Assembly: GCA_013288285.1 (NCBI GenBank)
Contig: JABDCE010000030.1
Location: 1 to 33,096 of the forward strand
Direction of reading: 5' to 3'
DNA from: Bacteroidota bacterium
Lineage (GTDB): Bacteria > Bacteroidota > Bacteroidia > Chitinophagales > Chitinophagaceae
DNA: 33,096 nucleotides
Position numbers and translations under genes: made by a program. Within the stretch, counting starts at the first letter, position 1. Each line of letters starts with the position of its first letter. The notes under the pieces were generated by a model. The model made no database searches. It was not told where the DNA came from and saw only the letters and a program-made list of their open reading frames with translations. Below, one piece after another: positions 17,118 to 24,962 of the stretch.

Positions 17118-17266
17118 AGATTTCTATAAGGTTTTCTCAGATTGCCTTTAGGCGTGTAGATCCCTGCATCAACTAAGAATTTCCTTGCTGCGGCAGGATT
17201 CTCAACTAATTTTTTTCTAAGTTTTTTGAGGCCAATTAAATATTCATTCCTTTCTTTCTCCGACAT
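17093..17266 (-). CDS. 57-residue partner protein, putative antitoxin
   Basis: Read by hand from the minus strand: ATG at 17266, stop TGA at 17093-17095. The protein begins MSEKERNEYLIGLKKLRKK and continues with LVENPAAARKFLVDAGIY and TPKGNLRKPYRN. It is basic and mostly helical at the N-terminus, with a short 'x-A-G-I-Y-T-x-x-G-x-L-x-x-x-Y' tail that I recall from small conserved hypothetical proteins in many bacteria. It overlaps the ART-like gene by 25 bp in another frame and has a good promoter candidate 19 bp upstream. Size, order and overlap suggest an antitoxin or specificity partner; the function is not shown by sequence. Confidence 0.68.
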   Translation of the reverse strand: MSEKERNEYLIGLKKLRKKLVENPAAARKFLVDAGIYTPKGNLRKPYRNLCIPRDPA

Positions 17267-17284
17267 GGCTTTTTATTTCTTATT

Positions 17285-17313
17285 CAAAGTTACAAAATTA
17301 TTCATACAAACAA
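17285..17313 (-). promoter_or_regulatory. Bacteroidota-type promoter for the small-partner/ART module
   Basis: On the minus strand, TTG (17313-17311), an 18-bp spacer, then a perfect -7 element TAACTTTG (17292-17285). Transcription would begin about a dozen bases before the ATG at 17266. A second perfect -7 match, TAATTTTG, overlaps the spacer. The site lies between the PLP-enzyme stop and the small gene, so the pair need not depend on upstream read-through. Confidence 0.45.
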
Positions 17314-17332
17314 TCGGATTTCTGATGCTGAT

Positions 17333-18556
17333 CTATCCTACCGCCTGCTCCAGATCGTTCAGTATATCCGCCACGTTTTCTATACCGACACTCATGCGTA
17401 TCAAGCCATCTGTTATGCCAAACGCCAGCCGCTGTTCTCTTGCTACGCTCACGTGTGTTGTAGATGCAGGGTGTGATACCAGCGTATCGCATGTACCCAG
17501 CGATACAGCATTGGTGCATAATTTAAGCTGGTTGATAAATTTTACTCCCGCATCAAATCCACCTTTCAGTTCAAAGCTGAGCATAGCCCCGGCATGCTTC
17601 ATTTGTTTCAGGCACATGGCGTGATCGGGATGGCTGGTAAGGCCTAGGTAGTTAACGTGCGCTACTCCCTTATTGCATTCCAGGTAGTTGGCTACTTGTT
17701 GTGCATTGCTGCAGTGGCGTTCCATTCTCAGCCCGAACGTCCGCAGCCCGTTTGTGAGCAGAAAGGCTTCGAAGGCATTACTGTTGCCGCCCAGCAACCG
17801 GTGCATTTTAGTTACAGAAGTATTCATTTTATCCAGGTCCCTGCCTACTACTACGCCGCCAATGGCCGTACCATGCCCATTGAGGAACTTAGTGGTGGAG
17901 TGCATCACATAGTCCACGTTATATTTAAAGGGTTGCTGCAGGTAGGGTGTGGCAAATGTATTGTCCACGCATACTATGAGTCCGTATTTTTTACCCAATG
18001 CAGACAGCGCTTCCAGGTCTATGCATTGCAGCGTCGGGTTAGCCGGAGTTTCTATATGCATCAGTCGGATGGTTTTATCCGCTTTTATCGCATCTTCTAC
18101 TTTATTCAGATCATGAAAGTCAACAATGGTCGCTGCTACACCAAGGTCGGGGAGTATCTTCTCTACCAGCTCATGAGTGCCGCCGTACAGCGAGAAGTGA
18201 GTAATTATCTTTTGCCCCGCTTTTATATTGGCCATCAGCATAGTGCAGATCGCAGCCATACCCGATGCGTGCAGGATAGCTTTTAATTTCAATGGCGCAC
18301 CATCTTTATCAGTAAGACCATAAGCTTCCAGCAAGGCAATCTTTTCTTCAGCTTCACTGATCGTAGGATTGCCCCAGCGACTATAAATATATCCTTTCTC
18401 ATCGCCCTTGAAAGTAGCGATCGATTGCTCTGCGCTGTCGAAGGTATAGGTGCTCGATGCATATATCGGTGTCAGGTGTGCCCGGTTACTCTCGGGGGTA
18501 TGTCCGCCACGTATGCAAACGGTGTCAAATCCTAAAGAATTATTTTTATCAGACAT
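17333..18556 (-). CDS. Methionine gamma-lyase / cystathionine gamma-synthase family PLP enzyme
   Basis: A 407-residue fold-type I PLP enzyme of Cys/Met metabolism, cytoplasmic. Visible features are YSRWGNPT (58-65, phosphate-binding Tyr and Arg from the neighbouring subunit), ASGMAAI (97-103), Tyr124 stacking on PLP, VDNTFATP with Asp198, the Schiff-base lysine Lys223 in HSTTKFLNGHG, and the C-terminal SLGTCDTLVSHPASTTH substrate loop. Length is typical. Candidate reactions are methionine gamma-lyase (to methanethiol, ammonia and 2-oxobutyrate) or cystathionine/homocysteine handling. I favour the lyase from overall similarity, but motif reading cannot separate the subfamilies. It is divergent from the dinB-family gene with only 39 bp between starts. 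Confidence 0.85.
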   Translation of the reverse strand: MSDKNNSLGFDTVCIRGGHTPESNRAHLTPIYASSTYTFDSAEQSIATFKGDEKGYIYSRWGNPTISEAEEKIALLEAYGLTDKDGAPLKLKAILHASGMAAICTMLMANIKAGQKIITHFSLYGGTHELVEKILPDLGVAATIVDFHDLNKVEDAIKADKTIRLMHIETPANPTLQCIDLEALSALGKKYGLIVCVDNTFATPYLQQPFKYNVDYVMHSTTKFLNGHGTAIGGVVVGRDLDKMNTSVTKMHRLLGGNSNAFEAFLLTNGLRTFGLRMERHCSNAQQVANYLECNKGVAHVNYLGLTSHPDHAMCLKQMKHAGAMLSFELKGGFDAGVKFINQLKLCTNAVSLGTCDTLVSHPASTTHVSVAREQRLAFGITDGLIRMSVGIENVADILNDLEQAVG

Positions 18557-18567
18557 ATTTTTAATGC

Positions 18568-18586
18568 TAATTTTGCTGCAAAGTTA
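18568..18586. promoter_or_regulatory. Interleaved divergent -7 elements
   Basis: The 39-bp gap between two divergent genes holds a perfect plus-strand TAATTTTG (18568-18575) and a perfect minus-strand TAACTTTG (18586-18579), four bases apart. Each would start transcription 12-18 bases before its gene. Neither has a TTG -33 box at 17-23 bp, so the sites are incomplete. Confidence 0.4.
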
Positions 18587-18595
18587 CAAGATACC

Positions 18596-19090
18596 ATGAA
18601 GGAATCACTGTTGCAATACGCAGAATATAATGCATGGGCAAATAAACGGGTAACAGATGCGCTCCTCAAGCTGGACGATGGCCTTGTAGACAGGGAAATT
18701 GTCAGCAGTTTCTCTTCCGCCCGTGATACGGTCTGCCACACATTGGGAGCAGAATATATCTGGTTGCAGCGATTGCAGTTAGCAGAGCATCCTGTCTGGT
18801 TGGGCAGTGGTTATGATGGCACTTTTGCTGAAGCCTGCGCATTCTGGACCAAAGTATCCGCAGACCTTGTACACTTTGTTGCAAAACAATTTGATGATCG
18901 AGCACTGCAGCATGTGGTTCAGTATTACGACCGTGCAAAAGTGGCGCATAAAACACCTGTCAACGAGGTGCTGCATCATGTGTTTAATCATTCCACTTAT
19001 CATAGGGGGCAGTTAGTGACCATGATCCGGCAGTGCGGGGCTACGCAAATACCCGGAACTGATTTTATTGCTTTTGTACGTAAGGCGTGA
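18596..19090 (+). CDS. DinB/YfiT-family metal-binding protein
   Basis: A 164-residue four-helix-bundle protein of the DinB family. The three metal-binding histidines are at the expected places: His48 (VCHTLGAEYIW), His132 and His136 (HHVFNHSTYHRGQL). NAWANKR near the N-terminus is typical. Members include thiol-dependent S-transferases (bacillithiol or mycothiol types) and many of unknown role; this one has no signature that fixes a substrate. The gene starts 39 bp from the divergent PLP-enzyme gene and ends 75 bp before ku. The NHEJ link is only positional. Confidence 0.88.
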   Translation: MKESLLQYAEYNAWANKRVTDALLKLDDGLVDREIVSSFSSARDTVCHTLGAEYIWLQRLQLAEHPVWLGSGYDGTFAEACAFWTKVSADLVHFVAKQFDDRALQHVVQYYDRAKVAHKTPVNEVLHHVFNHSTYHRGQLVTMIRQCGATQIPGTDFIAFVRKA

Positions 19091-19165
19091 TTCCTCTCAT
19101 GAATTTGTTGTACTTATTCATTCGCAGGCATACTTTTTTTATCAGCTTTGCTAAAATACATCCTT

Positions 19166-19948
19166 ATGCACGCTATATGGACAGGGGCGATAGGTTTTGG
19201 GCTGGTAAACATACCGGTGAGGTTATTTAGCGCCACCCAGGAAAGTTCGCTGGACCTTGATATGCTGGACAAAAACGGGCATGCCAATATTAAGTATGTT
19301 CGTATTAACGCTAATACCGGTAAGGAAGTGCCCTGGGCCAATATCGTAAAAGGGTACAAATATCATGATGATTATGTTGTGCTTACAGACGATGATTTTG
19401 AAAAGGTAAGCCCACGGAAGAGTAAGATGATAGACATCAGCGAATTTGTGAAGGCAGAGGAAATTGATAGCACTTTTTACGACACACCATATTACCTCGC
19501 GCCCACAAAGGGGGGTGAGAAAGCCTATGTGCTGTTGCGCGAAGCGTTGAAACAAAGCGGCAAGATAGCTATCGGTGTATTTGTATTGAGGAATAAGGAA
19601 AACCTTTGTTTATTAAGACCCCAGGACGATGTAATACTATTGCAGAAAATGAGATTCGCAGAAGAGATCCGCACATATGATGATCTTGATATTCCTAAGA
19701 GCATAACCGTGAAACCGGCAGAATTGAAGATGGCGCAGTCGCTTATCAACCAATTGACGCCGAAGAAATTTTCCCTGGCAAAGTATAAGGATACCTACGA
19801 TGACGAACTGATGAAAATAATTACTGCAAGAGCTAAGGGTAAGAAGGTGACCGCACCCAAATTCAAGATCATACACAACAAGAGCAAAGACCTGATGGAA
19901 CAACTGAAGGCAAGCCTTGAAACCCGGCCAAAGAAAAAAGCATCCTGA
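19166..19948 (+). CDS. ku: Ku, DNA end-binding protein of bacterial NHEJ
   Basis: A homodimeric ring protein that loads on DNA double-strand ends and recruits LigD. The start MHAIWTGAIGFGLVNIPVRL is the hallmark of bacterial Ku and supports the ATG at 19166; a TTG at 19148 adds six unlikely residues. The Ku core follows (VRINANTGKEVPW, YHDDYVVLTDDDF, FYDTPYYLAPTKGG, AIGVFVLRNKENL, LRPQDDVILL). The protein is 260 residues and ends in a basic Lys-rich tail (RPKKKAS), as in other bacterial Ku proteins that bind DNA through the tail. Its TGA stop overlaps the ATG of ligD (TGATG), so the two are one operon and probably translationally coupled. Confidence 0.95.
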   Translation: MHAIWTGAIGFGLVNIPVRLFSATQESSLDLDMLDKNGHANIKYVRINANTGKEVPWANIVKGYKYHDDYVVLTDDDFEKVSPRKSKMIDISEFVKAEEIDSTFYDTPYYLAPTKGGEKAYVLLREALKQSGKIAIGVFVLRNKENLCLLRPQDDVILLQKMRFAEEIRTYDDLDIPKSITVKPAELKMAQSLINQLTPKKFSLAKYKDTYDDELMKIITARAKGKKVTAPKFKIIHNKSKDLMEQLKASLETRPKKKAS

Positions 19949-20541
19949 TGAGCCTCGAAAAATATAACAGTAAAAGAAATTTTAGCGATACCCCTGAGCC
20001 GTCCGGTAAAAAGGCAATAGACAAAGGCAAACTAACGTTTGTGGTGCAGCGGCATCACGCCAGCCATTTGCATTACGACTTCAGGCTGGAGTTGGGTGGG
20101 GCGCTCAAAAGCTGGGCTGTGCCTAAGGGCCCTTCGCTGAATCCCAAAGATAAGCGGCTGGCAATGATGGTAGAAGACCATCCCATCAGCTATGCGGGCT
20201 TTGAAGGAGACATACCGGCAGGGAATTATGGGGCGGGACATGTAGATGTATGGGATCATGGAACTTATGAACCCATAGATGAAGATGGAGGTGTGATCAC
20301 CGCTAAACAATTTTCGCAGCACCTTCACGCAGGCAGTATTAAGTTCCGGATGCACGGCAAACATCTGAAAGGTGACTTCGCACTGGTAAACATGAAAAAG
20401 GATGAAAAGACCTGGCTCCTGATAAAGCACCACGATAAGTATGCCACAGAAGAACCCTATAACAGCGAAGACTATGCCAAAAAGAGTTCGCTGGCATATA
20501 CTGCCGGACGCAATAAAGACAAAGTGGTAAAAAAAAAGTAA
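19948..20541 (+). CDS. ligD: LigD N-terminal part: 3'-phosphoesterase (PE) domain, split from the ligase by a -1 shift
   Basis: The 3'-end healing module of LigD, which trims 3'-phosphates and ribonucleotides at breaks. PE motifs are FVVQRHHASHLHYDFRLEL (31-49, metal-binding His and Asp), WAVPKGPS (56-63), EDHPISYAGFEG (76-87), GxYGAGxVxVWDxG-like GNYGAGHVDVWDHG (92-105) and the later FALVNM. The frame ends KKK-stop in a nine-A run (20529-20537). In the -1 frame the coding sequence continues without a stop from 20517 through a linker into the ligase domain, as in the one-piece PE-LIG-POL LigD of Pseudomonas aeruginosa. So this is either a stand-alone PE protein, one product of frameshifting or slippage, or half of a gene broken by a one-base error or mutation. 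Confidence 0.9.
   Translation: MSLEKYNSKRNFSDTPEPSGKKAIDKGKLTFVVQRHHASHLHYDFRLELGGALKSWAVPKGPSLNPKDKRLAMMVEDHPISYAGFEGDIPAGNYGAGHVDVWDHGTYEPIDEDGGVITAKQFSQHLHAGSIKFRMHGKHLKGDFALVNMKKDEKTWLLIKHHDKYATEEPYNSEDYAKKSSLAYTAGRNKDKVVKKK
20529..20541 (+). other. A9 run and -1 slippery heptamer at the ligD frame break
   Basis: Nine A (20529-20537) then G. In the PE frame the codons are GTA AAA AAA AAG TAA, so the heptamer A AAA AAG (20532-20538) is in exactly the phase of the dnaX-type -1 slippery site and is followed at once by a stop. The -1 frame is open from 20517 to 22487. One extra A would also join the frames. A weak CTC-AAAA-GAG hairpin lies downstream; no strong stimulatory stem or upstream Shine-Dalgarno was seen. 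Confidence 0.7.
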
Positions 20542-20648
20542 AGCCGATACTGCTCAAAAGAGAGCCGCTTCCTGAACCCGAGTCACGTTCGTATAAGAAC
20601 ACTTATCACGGCAGCAGCAATCCCAAATTTACGCATTACATAAAGCCT

Positions 20649-22487
20649 ATGCTGGCGAAGCTGCACGACACACCCTTCAATGATCCCAGTTGGATATACG
20701 AGATCAAGTGGGATGGCTATCGTGCTATAGCCGAGGTGGGTAAAAAAGAGACAAGACTATACTCAAGAAACGGTTTATCATTCGGTGAAGATTACCCGCT
20801 GGTGTATGACGAGTTGAAGAAAATAAAAAAACAAGTAGTGCTTGATGGTGAGATCGTAGCCCTTGATGAGAACGGTAAGCCTTCTTTTCAACTGATACAA
20901 CAGTACGCGCAGGGTGGGGAAGTGCCTATCGTATACTATGTATTCGATTGTCTCTCTATCAAGGGTAAGTCAATAGAAGACAAACCCTTGTCGGAAAGGA
21001 AGAAAATGCTGAAGGCTTTGTTACCGGCAAGCGACGTGATCAAATACTGTGATCATATTGAGGAGCAGGGTAAGGAGTTCTTTGCAGCGGTAAAGAAACA
21101 AGGCCTTGAGGGCATGATAGCCAAGCGCGCAGATAGTGTGTATACCGAGGGTTCGCGCTCGGGCGATTGGCTGAAGGTAAAGAACATAATGACCGAAGAA
21201 GCGGTTATCGCGGGTTACACAGCACCTGCGGGTAGCAGAAAATATTTCGGTGCATTGGTGCTCGGGCAGTATAACAAAGGCAAGTTGGTTTATATAGGCC
21301 ATACCGGTACTGGCTTTACAAATGCTATCCTCAAAGATGTGTACAGACAACTACAGCCGCTGAAAGTCACAGATTCGCCCTTTGACGCAAAAGTGCCGGT
21401 GAATGGTGCAGTAACATGGGTGAAGCCGCAATTGGTTTGTAACCTTAAATTTACAGAGATAACACAGGAAGGCCACAGACGTCATCCCGTGTTCATGGGG
21501 CTGCGTATTGATAAGCCTGCAGCCGAAGTACATGAAGAGGTACGCGACACAGATACTAAAACAGAAACCACCGAAAAAATGGAACCTGATAAAACCATCA
21601 ATGGAAAAAAGCTGGCCTTTACACATCTTGATAAGATATTCTGGCCTGACGAAGGATACACCAAGGGTGATGTCATTGACTACTACAATGCCATGTACCC
21701 GCACATTATCAAATACATGAAAGACCGCCCGGAATCGTTGATGCGCACACCCAATGGTATTAATGATAAAGGCTTTTTTCACAAAGATGCCGGGCTTGCA
21801 GGCCCCGCATGGTTGAAGTCAGTACCCTTGTATTCAGAAAGCGCCAATAAGGACATTAACTATATCATCTGCAATGACAAACAAACACTGCTCTATCTCG
21901 CCAACCTCGGTTGTATAGAGATGAACCCCTGGAACTCCCGTCTCAAAAACTTAGACAAGCCTGACTACCTGGTAATGGATATCGACCCCTCGGAAAAAAA
22001 TACTTTTGAACAGGTCGTTGATACTGCGCTGGTGATAAAGGAAATACTGGACAGGGCTGGTGCAGCATCATTCCCCAAGACCTCGGGAGCCACGGGTATA
22101 CATGTTTATGTTCCGTTGGGCGGTAAGTATACATATGATCAGGCAAAGGAATTTGCTCACGCTATCGCCGTGCTTGCCCAGGAGCAACTACCTGATTTTA
22201 CCAGTCTCGAACGTTCGCTGAGCAAACGCGGCAAAAGCAATATCTATATTGATTTCCTTCAAAACAGGAAAGGCCAGACCCTGGCTTGTGCCTATAGCCT
22301 GCGGCCAAAGCCGGGCGCTACGGTAAGTACGCCATTGGAATGGAAAGAAGTAAAAAGCGGCCTGCACCCTACAGATTTCAACATCAAAAACATAATGAAA
22401 CGCCTCGACAAAAAAGGTGACCTCTTTAGCGGCGTATTGCTGAAAGGCATAGATATGATGAAGTGCCTCAAAAAATTGGACGCGTAA
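20649..22487 (+). CDS. ligD: LigD C-terminal part: ATP-dependent DNA ligase plus primase-polymerase domain
   Basis: Seals and fills DNA ends delivered by Ku. Numbering from the ATG at 20649: the ligase nucleotidyl lysine is Lys20 in EIKWDGYRA, followed by YSRNG, the VLDGEIVALDE segment, YYVFDCLSIKGK, EGMIAKRADSVY and DWLKVK, then an OB domain. From about residue 315 the archaeo-eukaryotic primase-like polymerase domain starts (FTHLDKIFWPDEGYTKGD). Its metal-binding Asp residues are Asp444 and Asp446 (VMDIDPSE) and Asp535 (YIDFLQNRKGQT). The frame is open upstream to 20517, adding a linker of about 40 residues after the slippery site. The start at 20649 keeps the ligase core, so independent expression is possible. 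The full joined protein would be about 845 residues, near the usual LigD length. Confidence 0.93.
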   Translation: MLAKLHDTPFNDPSWIYEIKWDGYRAIAEVGKKETRLYSRNGLSFGEDYPLVYDELKKIKKQVVLDGEIVALDENGKPSFQLIQQYAQGGEVPIVYYVFDCLSIKGKSIEDKPLSERKKMLKALLPASDVIKYCDHIEEQGKEFFAAVKKQGLEGMIAKRADSVYTEGSRSGDWLKVKNIMTEEAVIAGYTAPAGSRKYFGALVLGQYNKGKLVYIGHTGTGFTNAILKDVYRQLQPLKVTDSPFDAKVPVNGAVTWVKPQLVCNLKFTEITQEGHRRHPVFMGLRIDKPAAEVHEEVRDTDTKTETTEKMEPDKTINGKKLAFTHLDKIFWPDEGYTKGDVIDYYNAMYPHIIKYMKDRPESLMRTPNGINDKGFFHKDAGLAGPAWLKSVPLYSESANKDINYIICNDKQTLLYLANLGCIEMNPWNSRLKNLDKPDYLVMDIDPSEKNTFEQVVDTALVIKEILDRAGAASFPKTSGATGIHVYVPLGGKYTYDQAKEFAHAIAVLAQEQLPDFTSLERSLSKRGKSNIYIDFLQNRKGQTLACAYSLRPKPGATVSTPLEWKEVKSGLHPTDFNIKNIMKRLDKKGDLFSGVLLKGIDMMKCLKKLDA

Positions 22488-22496
22488 ATACTATTC

Positions 22497-22730
22497 TTAG
22501 TTTTCGGTACCGTCTACAGAGAAATTGTCAGTGCCCAAAAGATTGAGTGGCTGGCCGAAAATACCTATTCCCGGAGTTCGGCTTTCTTTAAGATATTCGT
22601 CGCTAAAGGTATTGCCGTGCAATTGATATAATGCCTCAGAATTCATTCGCGCAAAATTATTCCAGGATTCTATATCTATGACTACTGCTGTTTGTTTACC
22701 CGTTGCATCTGTAATATAGCTGATTGCCAT
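22497..22730 (-). CDS. Small antitoxin-like protein, orphan
   Basis: A 77-residue protein. Its start MAISYITDATGKQTAVVIDIESWNNF resembles the N-terminus of small Phd/YefM- or RelB-like antitoxins of Bacteroidota, which often read 'YITDxxGKxTAVVLPIxxWE'. The C-terminal half (SDEYLKESRTPGIGIFGQPL) is unfamiliar. No toxin-like gene adjoins: the gene converges on ligD (9-bp gap), and dnaK lies upstream behind a terminator. It could be an orphan antitoxin, a remnant or an unrelated small protein. The antitoxin likeness is a visual judgement of the first 26 residues only. Confidence 0.5.
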   Translation of the reverse strand: MAISYITDATGKQTAVVIDIESWNNFARMNSEALYQLHGNTFSDEYLKESRTPGIGIFGQPLNLLGTDNFSVDGTEN

Positions 22731-22790
22731 AAAGCCTTATTTTGTTTATCAAATATAACAAATAATCAGCACAACATAACATTCGCCGTA

Positions 22791-22823
22791 AATAAAAAGC
22801 GGCCGGTTTTTCAACCAGCCGCT
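22791..22823 (-). terminator. Intrinsic terminator of dnaK
   Basis: On the minus strand an 11-bp stem (AGCGGCTGGTT with AACCGGCCGCT, one G-T pair), 4-base loop, then TTTTTAT. It begins 33 bp after the dnaK stop and separates dnaK from the small antitoxin-like gene. Confidence 0.82.
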
Positions 22824-22855
22824 CTTATCGTCTTTAAGTAAAGTCCCTTAGAAGC

Positions 22856-24766
22856 TTACTTCACTTCTTCATATTCTGCATCTGCTACATGGCCATCACC
22901 ACCTGCATTAGCATGTTCTTGTTGTCCGCCACCTGCAGCGCCATCTGTTGGTGCACCACCTTGCTGACCAGCCTTGTACATTTCTTCACTTGCTGCCATC
23001 CATGCTGCATTCAATGCTTCTTCTGCCTTGTCTATGCCATCTATGTCTTCTGCTTTATGTGCTTCCCTCAGTTTTGCAGCGGCGTCTTCGATCACCGCTT
23101 TTTTCTCAGCAGGTATCTTGTCACCGTATTCCTTCAGTTGTTTTTCAGTGTTGAAAAGCAGGCCGTCGGCTTTGTTCAGCTTTTCCACGCGCTCACGCAC
23201 TTTCTTGTCGCTTTCTTCATTGGCTTTCGCTTCGTTCTTCATGCGTTCTACTTCTTCCTTGTTCAGGCCGCTTCCCGCTTCTATACGTATGTTCTGTTGT
23301 TTGCCGGTGCCCTTGTCCTTTGCAGTTACATGCAGCATACCATTCGCGTCAATGTCAAATATCACTTCTACCTGTGGTACGCCACGCGGTGCCGGTGGTA
23401 TACCGTCCAGTATAAAGCGTCCCAGGTTCTTATTGTCCTTTGCCATTGGGCGCTCGCCTTGCAGCACATTTATTTCCACGCTTGGCTGGCTGTCGCTGGC
23501 CGTTGAGAATGTTTCGCTCTTCTTTGTTGGTATTGTTGTGTTCGATTCGATGAGGCGTGTCATTACACCGCCCATTGTTTCAATACCCAGTGAAAGTGGC
23601 GTTACGTCAAGCAGCAACACATCTTTTACGTCACCGGTAAGTACACCACCCTGTATAGCGGCGCCTATTGCTACCACTTCATCCGGGTTCACGCCCTTAT
23701 GTGGCTTCTTACCAAAGAATTTCTCTACTACTTCCTGTACCTTAGGAATACGTGTAGACCCACCTACCAATATTACTTCGTCAATTTCACTGGCGTTAAT
23801 GCCTGCATCTTTCAGTGCTTTGCGGCAAGGTTCCAGTGTGCGTTCTATCAGGCTGTCAGACAGTTGTTCAAACTTTGCACGGCTCAGTTTGCGTACCAGG
23901 TGTTTTGGTGCACCGTCAATAGCTGTGATATAAGGGAGGTTGATCTCAGATTCCTGTGAAGAAGACAATTCGATCTTTGCTTTTTCAGCAGCTTCTTTAA
24001 GACGCTGCCATGCCATTGGGTCCTTACGGAGGTCCATATTTTCGTCCTTCTTGAATTCATCAGCCAGCCAGTCCATCACCACTTTATCAAAGTCATCGCC
24101 ACCCAGGTGGGTATCACCGTTGGTAGATTTTACTTCAAATACGCCATCGCCCAGTTCCAGCACTGATACGTCGAATGTACCACCGCCAAGGTCGAATACT
24201 GCTATCTTGCTGTCTTTATGTTGTTTGTCCAGGCCGTATGCCAGCGCTGCTGCTGTAGGTTCGTTAATGATCCTGCGCACTGTCAACCCTGCAATTTCAC
24301 CGGCTTCTTTCGTAGCCTGGCGCTGTGCATCGTTAAAATATGCCGGTACGGTGATTACCGCTTCCTTCACTTCATAACCCAGGAAATCTTCTGCTGTCTT
24401 CTTCATTTTCTGAAGGATCATTGCTGATATTTCCTGTGGGGTATACAAGCGGCCATCAATGTCCACACGTGGTGTGTTGTTGTCGCCTTTTGTCAGTTTG
24501 TAAGTGAAGTGCGACATTTCGTTGGTTACCTCGTCAAAACGGCGGCCCATAAAACGCTTAATGGATTGTACCGTGTTTATCGGGTTAGTGATCGCCTGGC
24601 GTTTTGCAGGGTCTCCTACCTTACGCTCTCCGTTCTTCAGAAATCCTACCACCGAAGGTGTCGTGCGACGCCCTTCGTCATTTGCAATAACCACCGGTTC
24701 ATTGCCTTCCATTACAGATACACATGAGTTCGTGGTTCCGAGGTCTATTCCTATAATTTTTGCCAT
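22856..24766 (-). CDS. dnaK: Chaperone DnaK (Hsp70)
   Basis: The ATP-driven Hsp70 chaperone, working with DnaJ and GrpE on nascent, misfolded and aggregated proteins in the cytoplasm. 636 residues, the usual length. The N-terminus [54 protein letters not shown] and [12 protein letters not shown] are the Hsp70 signatures of the nucleotide-binding domain. The linker [15 protein letters not shown], the substrate-binding domain and the helical lid follow, then a Gly/Ala/Gln-rich tail ending EEVK. It is a single-gene unit between its own -7 promoter element and terminator; dnaJ and grpE are not adjacent. No CIRCE operator was seen upstream. Confidence 0.98.
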   Translation of the reverse strand: MAKIIGIDLGTTNSCVSVMEGNEPVVIANDEGRRTTPSVVGFLKNGERKVGDPAKRQAITNPINTVQSIKRFMGRRFDEVTNEMSHFTYKLTKGDNNTPRVDIDGRLYTPQEISAMILQKMKKTAEDFLGYEVKEAVITVPAYFNDAQRQATKEAGEIAGLTVRRIINEPTAAALAYGLDKQHKDSKIAVFDLGGGTFDVSVLELGDGVFEVKSTNGDTHLGGDDFDKVVMDWLADEFKKDENMDLRKDPMAWQRLKEAAEKAKIELSSSQESEINLPYITAIDGAPKHLVRKLSRAKFEQLSDSLIERTLEPCRKALKDAGINASEIDEVILVGGSTRIPKVQEVVEKFFGKKPHKGVNPDEVVAIGAAIQGGVLTGDVKDVLLLDVTPLSLGIETMGGVMTRLIESNTTIPTKKSETFSTASDSQPSVEINVLQGERPMAKDNKNLGRFILDGIPPAPRGVPQVEVIFDIDANGMLHVTAKDKGTGKQQNIRIEAGSGLNKEEVERMKNEAKANEESDKKVRERVEKLNKADGLLFNTEKQLKEYGDKIPAEKKAVIEDAAAKLREAHKAEDIDGIDKAEEALNAAWMAASEEMYKAGQQGGAPTDGAAGGGQQEHANAGGDGHVADAEYEEVK

Positions 24767-24810
24767 AATCTTTAATATTTAATTATTTTCTTATTTAAAT
24801 GGTACACTCG

Positions 24811-24818
24811 CAAACATA
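24811..24818 (-). promoter_or_regulatory. Candidate -7 element of the dnaK promoter
   Basis: Minus-strand TATGTTTG, a perfect TAnnTTTG match, 44 bp before the dnaK ATG, giving a leader of about 40 bases. The nearest TTG on that strand (24846-24844) is 25 bp upstream, slightly beyond the usual spacing, so the -33 box is uncertain. Confidence 0.4.
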
Positions 24819-24905
24819 GTTTTTGAGTCTATTATTAGCTACACAATCAATATGCCACAAACCATTTATCTGAAATATTGGCAGAAAGGCTGTCAGTATG
24901 GAAAC

Positions 24906-24938
24906 AAAAATGCCTTAATGAGGTACATTAAGGCATTT
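24906..24938 (-). terminator. Intrinsic terminator of the lipoprotein gene
   Basis: A perfect 13-bp stem (AAATGCCTTAATG with CATTAAGGCATTT) and a 5-base loop, followed on the minus strand by TTTTTGTTTC. It begins 24 bp after the stop at 24963 and insulates dnaK from upstream transcription. Confidence 0.85.
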
Positions 24939-24962
24939 ATTCTTGCATTCATATTTTATTTA

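Noticed and set aside
22974-23933. 319-codon open frame on the plus strand
   Set aside because: Antisense to dnaK; Ser/Phe-rich product typical of the reverse of a highly biased gene.
24767-24850. CIRCE (HrcA) operator before dnaK
   Set aside because: No TTAGCACTC/GAGTGCTAA inverted repeat is present; only a TAnnTTTG element was found.
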